A DNA stretch of 64,000 nt from Leptasterias polaris. Taxonomy: Eukaryota; Echinodermata; Asteroidea; Forcipulatida; Asteriidae. Position 1 is the stretch's first letter, and each line of letters opens with the position of its first letter. The stretch is taken from assembly GCA_037783415.1 (NCBI GenBank), contig JAZGTN010000164.1, forward strand, positions 868,001-932,000, in the 5' to 3' direction. The translations under genes were made by a program, and so were the position numbers. Shown piece by piece: positions 1 to 11,200 of the stretch. A model generated the notes under the pieces. The model had not been told where the DNA came from, made no database searches, and saw nothing but the letters and a program-made list of their open reading frames with translations.

Positions 1-1089
1 CCATTTTTCAGTTCAAAAATACAGGGCAAGCCTCGCAACAAAAATATAATATCCCTCAGGAGGAAAAACACTTGATTGGGGTGATTTTGAGAGGTAAGTG
101 TCCCCAAGTCCAAGGTGCAATTGCTGTGATTTGACTGCCTGCATTGTAGTTAATCAATTCAACAGAAGCAGTCCACATTCAACAACATTGCGCAAAACAC
201 TTGGCTCTCTTGTGTATTGCCAACACAGCAAACAGATTCAGAGTTACCATGGAAACAGACCTCTTTTGAATACCAGCGGCATCGCTCAAGGGAATCCATT
301 AATCAACTAGGTTTGTAGTGTGGTTTTTGCTTTTAAGTATTATTTTGTATAAATTCCGAGCCAACCTTTGATGAAATTCTGAAATTGATATGTGCAACCA
401 ATCAAAACAACCACATACCTATAATACTATTATTCAACAAAAAAAGATTTGAAGGGAAAATACATTAACTGTTTATGGAGGAATACACTAATTCTCATTT
501 TGTAGTTTTCAATCAACACACCATCCAACCAGCCTGTGATTATTTCATCAAATAGGTGCTCACGTTTTAGTGACAATATTTAAAATGGTTAATGTTTTAT
601 CAGGGATTGTTATGCATTTTTATATCAGCATATTTTATTGTGGCAATACAAATAAGACATCAAATGCTCTTTAAACAGCCTTTGCAGTATTCCAAATGGA
701 AATATTTCTCTTGAGGGTTGGTAATGGTATGAAATTCATAAAAAGTCATATGTTCAACCCTTAATTATCAATTACATACTTTGTCTTTAAGGCAAAAATG
801 GTCTGATTACAGCCACTTAAATTATTTACTGTTAACTGTTGATTTTCAGAGAAGTCTTACACTAACAGCGAGTTTTTAATTAGTCATCACCGTGTTATTG
901 TAATAAGAATAGTTTGTTCAATAACCCAGTTTAAAAATGATTTTTGATAACTATTCACTTTCCCATATTCTTAGCTTGGCAGTCTTCTTTAAGCACTTCA
1001 TCTATGTTAATCAATAAATATAACCTGTCAATTTCCATTGTGCTTTTGTGGTTAACACTTGATGTTTGAAAGAAAAAGTCGCATCTCCT
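1..1089. other. Non-coding, nothing recognised
   Basis: AT-rich sequence. The only open frame (plus, 98-310) has no recognisable content or splice context. It would be intron or 3' flank of the gene starting at 8153. Confidence 0.5.
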
Positions 1090-1330
1090 TTAAAGGTGAT
1101 CCCCTAATACTGTCACTTCCAAGGTTGTAAACTGGGCAAGGTTGTAAACTGGGCAAGGTTGTATCATAAACTGGGCGTGTTCCCTAGCTATAAAGCAGTT
1201 AGGTTGAAAGATATCTGACTGGTGCCCCCAAACATTGACAAAAACAGGAAACTGCCAACAGAGAGCTAGATACCTCAGTTTGTAGAGCACGTAAATCCAG
1301 AGGTCCCAGGTTCAAATCCTATTTTAGGAA
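1090..1330 (+). mobile_element. tRNA-derived SINE, family 1
   Basis: The 3' part reads like a tRNA: ctagatacctcagtttgtagag (A-box region) and ggttcaaatcc (B box) at about 1269-1320. The upstream flank (about 1130-1260) is similar to the inverse of 2870-2990, next to another tRNA-like head, so both are copies of one element in opposite orientation. Confidence 0.7.
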
Positions 1331-1493
1331 AATTGTCTTTGTTCACCCAAAATTGATTTTGATATAAGCAGTTAGTTTCTCCTGAGATTTATTACCTGAT
1401 AAATAAAATGTAGAAAACGTCTGACACTATTCAAATTTATGCATTGTAAAAATCATATGCGATAACCCCAGGTCATTTGCCCAAACTGGAGAA

Positions 1494-1507
1494 GGGGGGG
1501 GGGGGGG
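1494..1507 (+). repeat. Poly-G tract
   Basis: Run of about 14 G, broken by no other base. Confidence 0.85.
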
Positions 1508-1999
1508 TTGAAGATCACAATGTGGCAGGCCAAGTCTTCTGTTCTGCCCTTGACACCTGCCACGCAAATCATAACGCATTGTGGCAACCCCCCGTGCAGT
1601 TTTATTCACCCTGTCTGCGCACACGTATAATACGACTCGCTCATGCACAACAGATCAACAGATATTATCAAGTGTTAAATTGGGTACGGCTGATATTTTC
1701 AAAACAAGTCCAGCAGTTTTACATCTTGGACAAAAGGGCCGCACAGCTCTCAAAATTCAGTCATTTGTGAAGCTTGGTTGGATTAATCCATGTGGTGGAA
1801 TGTGAAGGTGGTTGCACTATTAAGACAACAAATGAACAATAAATCTTGAATAATATTCTCCACATACATGTAATTGGGGAGTCAAACCATTGTTCATGTA
1901 TATCTCAGTATTACAGTTCATACTAAAGTGTACATTAAATGTGATTTAACGAGCACATTTTAACCAAAAGTGCAGGGTCCAAAAAAATAAGATTCCCAA

Positions 2000-2550
2000 G
2001 GTTTAATTCAGTTTTGTGATGCACTCATTTACAAACAGATAGAGTATTTATGAAAGTGGGGAAATAAGACTCTAAACTAATCTGTGTAAGATGCCATTGT
2101 GAAACCCCTTCAAGTGGCATTTTTTCAAAATCCAAAAACATCCCTTGATGTCACATTTCAAATATATCGGTCTGTACATTTTTGTACAAGAAATTGTTTT
2201 AGTTTCATACCTGAATTTGGATGACATTAAGTCAAAAAACAGCATTGAATTTGACATTTGGACTATAGATGCAAACATTTCTCTTTGGAATGTACAAACC
2301 CATTTGTTAATATCCCATTACATCATGTTTCAAATTTCTCTCTGAAAGAGTATCAAATAAATGGCATCTTACACAACTTTTGTTTTTGATTTTGGTGGAT
2401 TTTTTTAGCTTTTAAGAAAGACTCTGCTAAGGTCGAAACTTCAGGCCACTCAATAATCTTTGCAGGTTAGAAACTTGTAATTTATTCCCACCTTTGTAAG
2501 GACTCTATCTTCTGAAAAATGAGTGCATCACAAAACTGAATTTGAGCCCC
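2000..2550. mobile_element. Fold-back element, about 550 bp
   Basis: The left arm aattcagttttgtgatgcac (2005-2030 and beyond) pairs with the right arm gtgcatcacaaaactgaatt (2523-2542), and similarity extends inward through gatagagt. The interior has agaaagactctgctaaggtc, shared with two other sites in the window. Confidence 0.75.
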
Positions 2551-2734
2551 TCTTTAATAGTTAACTGGTTTTTTTCTCTGGTAAATTGATCAGTATATAG
2601 ATTATGAAAAGATGTGCTTCAAAACAAAGGGGATTTTGAATTCTGTAAAGTTACAACTTATACATGGCCAAATAGAGACACACATACAAACTAATTTTGA
2701 AACGTAATGTTTCACTTTATCAGATATCAAATAA

Positions 2735-2990
2735 CAAACCACAAGGGAAACTGACTAGGTAAATTTTAATGATTTTGGGTCGAACAAGGAAAAATTGACT
2801 AGAGCGGGATTTGAACCAACGACCTCCGGATTGACGTGCCGGCGCTCTACCAACTGAGCTATCTAGCCCTATGTTGGCGGTCTCCCTATATTGTCAATAT
2901 CCTTGTTCGGTGGGTGCCAGTCAGAAGCCATTCAACCGTAAACTGCCGTGTAGCCAAGGATCACACCCAAGTATACGATACAACCGGTTT
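2735..2990 (-). mobile_element. tRNA-derived SINE, family 1
   Basis: Read on the minus strand: 5' flank shared with 1130-1260, then tagatagctcagttggtaga (A box), a degenerate anticodon arm and ggttcaaatcc (B box, 2807-2817), followed by a 3' tail shared with 8570-8612 (plus-strand aaccacaagggaaactgact). The T-stem and acceptor stem pair poorly, so it is not a functional tRNA gene. Confidence 0.75.
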
Positions 2991-3869
2991 CACTTTATCG
3001 TCTACTTTCAAACCCAACCTAACAAGCTGAATACATCAAGTCACTGACCACAACCTGAAGAAGCTAAAAGAAAAAGTCATCCACCCTTCTCAAGAATTTT
3101 ATGTCTAAGTATCCTCGCTATCTTTTATGAGTCCCTTGTGAGTAATCCCATGTCAAAGATCTTAAGAGTTCAAGAGAAATATTCTCATCACGACCCCTGA
3201 TGTAATTATATCGGAATCAATGCCTTGGCTCATGTTTTCTTGGCTTTGATCCTGCTCTAGGCAGAGGAACTCACGCTGGTAGCTAAACATATGTTGGCTC
3301 GGCATATCACTGAACAAGTTCAGGTTTCACACTTGATGGCATTTACATCAGAGGAAGTAATCTACTGTGTCAGCTAGAGATCTTGTTAGTGACTTGGGTA
3401 TGCACTTTTTGATTGAAAAAATGTGAATACAAAATTTATGTAGGCCTAAGCTCAAGTGTCACTGTACGGGTCTTGTTTTTAATTTGGGTAGATGGTTTAA
3501 GATTTAATTCTTAAAAGAAGAAAAGGGAAAAAGACTGTTCAAATAGAAAAAGCAAAAGTGCTTAGAGACAAGATTACGTGGTGTCATGTTACAGATCCTG
3601 TTGGTGATGGGCAATGCAATTAGTAGGCCTACTTGATTAGTTTGGAGAAAATACTAGTTATGCATGATAAACAGGAACAAAACAAAACATCACAGAAAAC
3701 TTGTGAAATTTCAAAAATTAATTCCCCCCCCCCCACACACTACTAATAATAGTACCCAGTTCATAAAGCTCTTTATCACACCCAAGGGTGTCTCGAAGCG
3801 CTCACTAGTTTTTCTTCAAGGTATGCAGCTGTTCAAAATATCAGACCTATATATTTACATAGCACCATG

Positions 3870-4100
3870 TGCACAATCTGCAGCCAACCATACCAGAAAA
3901 CACCTGGGCCAACCCCATCACTTAATGATAAGTGTACTGGGTTCTTTTATGAGTGTCACACAACACAGAAAGACAAAGCAATAGTGGTTAAGTGTCTTGC
4001 TTAAGGACACAAGTGTCAAGACCGGGACTTGAATCCCCACTGTGCTGATCAGAAACACCAGAGCTCAAGTCCAGTGTGATTGACCAGTTGGCAAAGACAC
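3870..4100 (-). repeat. Interspersed repeat with B-box-like motif
   Basis: The stretch around ttaaggacacaagtgtcaag, gggacttgaatcccc and ctgatcagaaacaccagagc resembles a repeat common in echinoderm DNA as I recall it. On the minus strand it contains gattcaagtcc, B-box like. Boundaries are approximate. Confidence 0.4.
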
Positions 4101-7100
4101 GCAGCGCTATGTCTTGTAACTGCATTGTCCATCTTTAGAAATCAAGCAAAATTTAAGGTTTGTTTAGCCCTGTGTTTTTAAGAATGTATTTAGGTACGGA
4201 CAAATGACCCCAAGTGCATGTGTTGCAGAATATCTACCAAACAAAATGTTAAAAAGTGGGGGATAACAACTTTAACAAAACACTATACCTCCTCCATTAG
4301 ATTCTATCTTATAGACCAGAATTAACACTTTAAGCAATCAATATTTTAAGTTAAGTCCCATTGCACATGCTCAAGGCTAACCTATGGTTAGTGTGGTTGA
4401 TGCTGTGGTTTATGGTAAAGCCTATTAGTGCTGGAAAATTGATCTGTAAGATGACATTTCTGAAATGACATCTGGGAATTCCCTTTGAAAAACCTCAACA
4501 AAGTAGCTGTGAGGTAGGTGCAAAGACTTGTCTGCCAATGTGGAAATACTGCTATAAAAAGAAAAACAGATTGCATAGCTTAAAAACACAATTAGTTTTA
4601 CTGCAATCTTAAGTCCAATGCTTGGGGAATTCATCTGCCAGTAGAAACATATTCTAATTTATTTTCTTTAAACTTTTTCTTAAAAACATAAATTAAACCA
4701 CAATTGTACATCCAGAATGGTAGATCTGCCAGTGGCTGTGAAGCAAATTACACACCCTCTGGCTTCCTTGCATGTAAACATGGTCATCTGTCAATGCAGC
4801 CTGAAGGAAAAATGGTTGACTAGAAATTGCCCGCCCGCCCTGTGCATGTCCTCTCCTCATCAAACAATTATTTAAAATGTGCACAGAGGGGCTCGGTAAT
4901 ATGTAATGAACAGCACACTGCATAAATCATCAGCATGGTTAGTTCGCAACATGAGGTTCCTTCATCGCATCAGATCTGAGAGCAAATATATTACTGTTAT
5001 TAAATATTTCTATGAGTTAGATTCAGGTCATGGCACAGGAATAAAAATTACATTGTGGTGTCACGCTTGGAAAGTGATGGATTGCAGAGAATCAGAAAGG
5101 GATTTTTGAGAATAATTGGTGAAAAGGAAAAAGGAAAAGAATGTGAATAAAATTGTTAAATTGAAATGAATTGAAAACTATAGTAAGAAAAGGGACAGAT
5201 TTAAAATACTGTGCAAGTCTTCACATTTTGATTTTAGGCAAAAGGTTTAAATATAATTACAGAAACACCTTTACATTTTTATTACACAATCACCAATTAA
5301 AAATATGATTGTCAGTAATGTTTTGGGTACCGAGAAAAATATGAAATGTGCAGTGCACAAATGGATACACAGAATTAACAGACTGTGAATTGGCCTAACA
5401 GAGTCATCAGCAGTCTTTTACAAAGTTTTACAAAGATTAAACAGAGATTGAAAGAACAATTAAACTAAACAAGCAGTAATTAGCCTTTTTCTTAGCCATA
5501 TTATATATGTCTTTTCAAAATGTACAGTTCATAGCATAAGTCAGATGGGAAGTCAACCACTTGTCATAATCAAAGTATGAATAACACAACTAAACACAGG
5601 TGTTGTCTGCTAAATTCAAAGTTGCACCTAATCCGACCAAACACCAACTGTCACACAACATGGTGTTTCACCCATCACAAACCAATTATTGGATAAGCAG
5701 TGGCACATTGCAGTAAGTGGTAAATTGTGCTGCAGAGAATGGTGCACATGCCATACTTCAGGTAGAACCAGTTTTTATTGATTTTGATTAATTACTCATA
5801 CCTGAATTGCTCATACATGAAGTGACTGACATTAATGAACAACCGTCTGGTGTTGTTTATGCGATGCCAACATGGGAACAGGTGCAATCATATTCTGCTC
5901 TATCGATGAACAACGGGAATTCTGTTTTAATGCCATCGGGGAATTTCTTTCTCTTTTTTTCAGTTGTCACATAAAAAGGGGTCTGTAAATGTGTAGATGT
6001 AGCAATGGTGATTCTAACCAATATTTTCAAAAACAATTTTCTTGTTAAAAAGGGCTATGCATGTGGGAATGAATACGAATCATGGAACAACCAATTATAG
6101 AATGTTAAAACTTATGTTGAATTTATTGGGGTTTTGTTGTTTTGGTTTTGTTTTTTTTGTTTTTCAGTTTTAAAAAAAATTATATATATTTTTTTTCAGT
6201 GATTCCAATCAATGAACCAACCAGACTGGGAGACCAAGAACTATTTTTTTTTAAACAAATGACAAATATGAAAATTAATAATGGCAAATGAACAACTTTA
6301 TGACATGGAGCAGAAAATGACACACTGGTAAAAATAAACGGTTCGACAATAAACCCTTGGAAAGTCGATTAATATTCTGATCAGTCAGTTTACTATTTTT
6401 ATTTTTTTGGCAAGGAAACGGGTTATTCTTTTGTGGGCCTACATAAATAATTTGTTCAAGGTTCAAAACCCAAAGAATTTTTATTTTTAATATCACTGCT
6501 ACCGTTTGGTGTTTTATGAGTCCTTGAAACCCTCATTTCTGGGGCAGTGTGAAAGCAGGTTAAGTGGTAAACATGGCAGATTTGTTCACCTGGTTTCTAG
6601 GCGGACCTTGCATGGACTTCATTACGTGACTGAAATATTCAACTGGGTTCCCAAGCAGCGATAATGTAATACTCCTCAATCTCTACGTTAATTTGAATAA
6701 ACACTGGGAAGCTCAATTGTGCAAACTAATTTCTCCATGTTCATGTTAGCTTTATTTTAGATGTTTGCTTACTGACTTTGATATTGTTAGATTGAATCTC
6801 GGTCAATTGAAATGACAAATGCATTCTTTGACTTAATGCTTCTATCTGCCGTGCTTTTCATATTACACTGCCATCACCTGTGCCAATGGTTATGGATAAT
6901 TTCTTCATGGTGGTTGGTGAAATTAGTCATAAATATCCAAGGAAAATGCATAATCCAGTAATCCCATTTTTAGGTGGCCGTTATTAATTCATGACCGTGT
7001 GTATTTGCACTGTACTAGCAAACAAAGGCGCCCCTGAAGTTAAGAATTTACGCTGAGATTAATCCTCACCCTCAGGCTACCAATTTGTTGGCTTAATGTA

Positions 7101-7886
7101 TGTACTACTCGTAATGCAATTTATTTCAATTTCCCAAAATCTGTTTAGAAGTTTTAAAGTTCCTGCTATATCAGATTGTAAAATGTTTTTCTCATTCTAT
7201 TTAGTGAGCATCGAAATCCTATGTTTTATTTTGAAAAGCAATCATTCATGTTTTTACTCAAAGGTATTTTGACTTTGAGATTTTTCAGAAGGTCCTTTTG
7301 AATGATGTATCCTGCAACTAGAAACCTCATATTGGGTCCACAAATTGCAACCAGGGCGTAATTCCATAAAACAGAGGTGTGAATGGAGCATTAAAAAGCT
7401 GCAACATTATCATGAGAATCATTTTGTAGGGGAATCATTTTGAAATTCGCGTACATTACCAATGTGAGATAAATTTATTATAAAATTACTTATGTCCTGT
7501 CAACTTTATTTAATGTTCAGGGTGGAATCTATATCAAAGATTTGCAACACTTCAAAAGGGCACTGACTAACATTGTACGCAACAGAAGTAAGGTACCTCT
7601 TGATTGGACTTGTTAAACTACTGAAACCAATTTCAAGGAAGTATTATTATGTTGCACTTCACTTCGACATCATGCATATTCGGAGTATTAGATACAATGC
7701 CTTTATTATTTTAATTAACAGAAAACACAAATTACATGCAGTGATGAAGTAACATGCAAAGGTACACATTTATTTTCAAAAACTATCAGTGCCTGCATGC
7801 ATCACTGAATCCCTTCCCCAAAGAAAACAAAGTAATAACCATGCCATGCCAGAAGGAGAAAATAAAGGGGCTTGTTTAGTAACACA
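4101..7886. other. Non-coding, presumed intron, nothing recognised
   Basis: AT-rich, with poly-T and poly-A runs around 6120-6250. A minus-strand frame near 4425-4634 follows an acceptor-like tttttatag but lacks a matching donor. No exon of the 8153 gene could be supported. Confidence 0.5.
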
Positions 7887-7942
7887 TCATACCACAGCAA
7901 TCGGGTAAGGCACAAAAATGGCTGTCGGAAGAATCAACTCAC

Positions 7943-8153
7943 CCTGCGACTCAATAACCATTCTATCTAAGCTTAGACCAGAATTGACAACTCTCTTATC
8001 ATCCACTGTGTATGAATGTCCATTTGAAACCATGCCCCCATTTTGTATCAATTGCTGTTCATCCCCAGCTCCATTCACATCATGGGGGTTGGGAGTTGGC
8101 ATTTCAAATGACGATACATGGTTATCATTCGGTAAAAACACTGCATCAGCCAT
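7943..8153 (-). CDS. First coding exon of an unrecognised protein (partial gene)
   Basis: An ATG (8151-8153) follows a plausible acceptor (cccccacaag) and opens a 70-codon frame that ends at a strong donor, CAGG/GTGAGT, at 7942. The encoded N-terminus is hydrophilic and polar, MADAVFLPNDNHVSSFEMPT and onward, with Asn/Gly/Val-rich text and no signal peptide, membrane segment or known domain. The balanced composition and exact donor argue for a real exon; the frame continues only briefly past the donor. The disordered look suits a nuclear or regulatory protein, but that is inference. The next exons should lie at lower coordinates and I could not find them in 1-7900, so they may lie outside the window. 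Confidence 0.55.
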
Positions 8154-8569
8154 CTTGTGGGGGAATACTATCTACGTACGTGTGCTGGCAACTATATATC
8201 CTGGGTTGGAGGTTCAAGCTACAAATAAAAAAGATGCACAGGGCAAAGAAGAAAAGAGGGGAGTGTCAAACTACAGGTGGTGAAATTCTACATCAAACCA
8301 TGATAAAACTAATGAGTCTACAATGCATCCAGTGGGAGTTTTCACCATGCTTTCACTGTAAAAATGAAACAAAAAACTTATCAAAATGTATGTACAAATC
8401 CATCCAAATCATCAAAGTTGGCACCTGGCATTTAGTATGCTAGCCTCCCAAATAAAATGAATTTTTATTCTGTACCAAACTTTTTATGAAATGTAAAACA
8501 ATAAGGAAAAAATAAACGAAAACAAAACCAATTGCCTTTTAAATTTCATTATATTTAAAATTTTAAGTA

Positions 8570-8690
8570 ATAAACCACAAGGGAAACTGACTGGGTAACA
8601 AAGAAAAATTTACTGGAGCAGGACTTGAACCAACGACCTCCGGATTAACGTACCGGCGCTCTACCAACTGAGCTATCCAGCCCTATGCCA
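8570..8690 (-). mobile_element. tRNA-derived SINE, family 1, head and tail
   Basis: Shares the tail aaaccacaagggaaactgac and the tRNA-like head (plus-strand ttgaaccaacgacctccgga) with the 2.8 kb copy. It lies just upstream of the exon at 7943-8153, in the presumed intron. Confidence 0.75.
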
Positions 8691-9188
8691 GTTTGTTCAA
8701 ACCTAAACTATATTTAAAATTCTCATTATTAATAGACATCTTTAATTTAACCTTATAAAACAGTTAGCAAATCAAATAAGTACAATTCGCTTGGAATTCA
8801 AACTTCAAATAAACACAGTTCAAAGACCAAAAATCAACAACAAATTAGATAACTATCAAAATCTTGGCCTAAACAGAATCCAAATAATCACTTAATTATA
8901 AATTTCCTTTAGTAAAAATCTTGAGAATGTACTCGTCTTTAAACACATATTACTGGAATTAAAAACAAATTCAGGCAGTGTCGTCACGCATCATTGACAC
9001 ATTTAATAACATGTGAACACATTGAGGTGCTTTCTCAGCACAGAACACCTACAGTGTCATTACAACCTGTAAGAACTAAGATGACCGACACACAAAAACA
9101 ACATTCTCAAAACATCAAACATCTCTTCTCTTAAAACCATCTTCTGAAACTCCAAAGATGAAATGATTATTTCTCCTTTATGACTTAC

Positions 9189-9310
9189 CCAGGATGAAAG
9201 AGCAATTCACGGTTCAAAAAAAGCTAATCCTTGAGAAAGGACACCTTTTCAGGAGAGGGCACCGCACTGTGAGACTTGAGTGAAGCCCACTTGCTGTGAG
9301 TGATCTATGG
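9189..9310 (-). other. Possible 5' non-coding exon of the gene starting at 8153
   Basis: A donor-like GGGTAAGTCA reads on the minus strand at 9182-9191, about 1 kb upstream of the acceptor before the ATG at 8153. The upstream side has no clear ORF, as expected for a 5' UTR exon. No TATA box or other promoter element was recognised. This is a splice-site guess only, and the upper limit is arbitrary. Confidence 0.25.
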
Positions 9311-10339
9311 CAGCTGAACACAGTGCTCTGTGTGATGTGTGCTTGCCATGCCAGATCCCTACCTCAGTCTCATTAACATAACATAGTGTGGCTCAGTGCA
9401 GTGTTGTGCATTGAACGCAATATCCATTTAGCATACATGAAGACCTTCTGACCATTCTCAGATGGTTCCAGCAATTTGATTATAGAGTCGAGTATGTAAG
9501 GCAGAGCAAAAGACTGTATGTAGTATGATTATATGATATGACAAATCGCTTAAGTGGCTGGCTTGGGATCAGCAATTGGTATAATAAGACTCAATTATGA
9601 TGCCAATTTAACTGCGACCCAGCCCTTTCATGACACAGTGAATCTGTTTCATCATGGTTTTATCAACCACCAACAAAACAGTTACTCACTTATTAAACAA
9701 TGGCTTGTTTCTGGACAGGCTCCAAAATGTTTTATAAATAAATTTGAAGTGCTCAGTCCTTGAATGCAAAAAGTTACTGATTTAATGGTTTGATGTTTCT
9801 TTTCATCAGCTTTTAAAGTCTTTGTAAACTTAAAGATGATTAAAAGCCTTTTGAATGTAAAACGAATTTCACAAAGTTACAATGTGCATTGTGTTGTAAA
9901 ACTCCCAATTTTGAAATTGCCGATGCTTCAAAATTCAATTGAACACTAGGCCTATTAAATATTTCAAATTGCAATCGCTAAAATATGGATTTACCAGTAA
10001 ATATTCTTGCTGGAAGTGAACATCAGGTTTCCAAAACAAAATGGGCCAAGACTGCTTCAAGGATAGATGGTCAAAAACCAAGAGCAGGGTAAATTTGTTT
10101 GCATTAAAATGAAATGTTAAATACAACCACAACAGTCAATACTATATGTTTTTGGTCCAAAAATGCCATACTAAAAAAAAATCCTCACTTGAAATTGCAA
10201 TGAAGACGCTAGCTATGTATAGTAGAGCCTAGCCTGTCCTCATTACTAGCATGGTCATGAACTTGGTCACGGATTACTTTGAACTTTACCAATGGCTACT
10301 GAGTATTGTACTACAAGCTGCTGCACAAGTTCTGAAGTA

Positions 10340-10361
10340 CCCCCCCCCCCCCCCCCGCCCC
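10340..10361 (+). repeat. Poly-C tract
   Basis: C run interrupted once by g, followed by a short A run. Confidence 0.85.
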
Positions 10362-10596
10362 CATTAAAAAAAAAGAATGGCTCCAACAGCCGTCGAAGTC
10401 AACATTTTAAAAAGAGGAGTACACAGCAGCTAGCCCCACAGATTCAGCTAGCCTTAGCCACAGCAGCTAGCCTAGCAGCAGCGCCCGCCCCAGCCCAGTA
10501 TAGTAAATTGGTCTAACGTCTGGACTCTGACTCTGACCAGGGAGTTTTTCTATCCCCATGCTCTGACCATGGAGGGAGGAAATGGTCGGATGTCAA

Positions 10597-11200
10597 AGTA
10601 CCTTTACCTTTTCGTACCCGGGACACTTCGTACCTTCGAGACACTTCGTACCTTGGCAAAGCTGGTCACTTCGTACCGTCGGCTGATCACTTCGTACCGT
10701 CAGTCGAGTCACTTCGTACCGTCGGCTCTCTAATGTTGGGGCCCTATACCATTGGATGTCAGTAAAAATGTCATCCTAATTAACTGTTATTAACTGTTCT
10801 TTTGACAAAATTAATTACAACTTATTTATCAATATTAATTGAATACGTTATATAAGAAAAAACTAAATATTTTCTTCTTATTCGTTTTAATATTTTAGAT
10901 TTTTTTATATATTTTTTTTTTTATACAATTGTTCATTTCGACAACAATTGTTAATTATAAAAAATAATTATTTTCAATTTAAATAAATTGATGTCTGTAT
11001 AGTTGTTCAGTCATTAAAAACCATAATCAATTCAAGGTACGAAAGGTACAAAGTGACTCGGCTGACGGTACGAAGTGTCCAGGGTACGAAGTGTCCAGGG
11101 TACGAAGTGTCCAGGGTACGAAGTGTCCAAAGTCACTTCGTACCTCGTAAAAGGTACGAAGTGTCCCGGGTACGAAAAGGTAAAGGTACGAAGTGTCCTG
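10597..11200. mobile_element. Fold-back element with gtacgaagtgtcc subrepeat arms
   Basis: The left arm (10597-10726) holds cacttcgtacc five times; the right arm (about 11035-11198) holds ggtacgaagtg repeatedly in inverse orientation. The outermost roughly 36 bp (aaggtaaaggtacgaagtg type versus its complement) match essentially perfectly. The centre (10727-11034) is very AT-rich and has no ORF. Confidence 0.85.

Noticed and set aside
2803..2870. Possible functional tRNA gene on the minus strand
   Set aside because: A and B boxes are present, but the T-stem and acceptor stem pair poorly, the anticodon loop lacks U33, and diverged copies with shared flanks show it is a SINE.
4388..4634. Candidate exon on the minus strand with PDVISEMSSYRSIFQH
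   Set aside because: An acceptor-like site precedes it, but no donor follows and no family was recognised.
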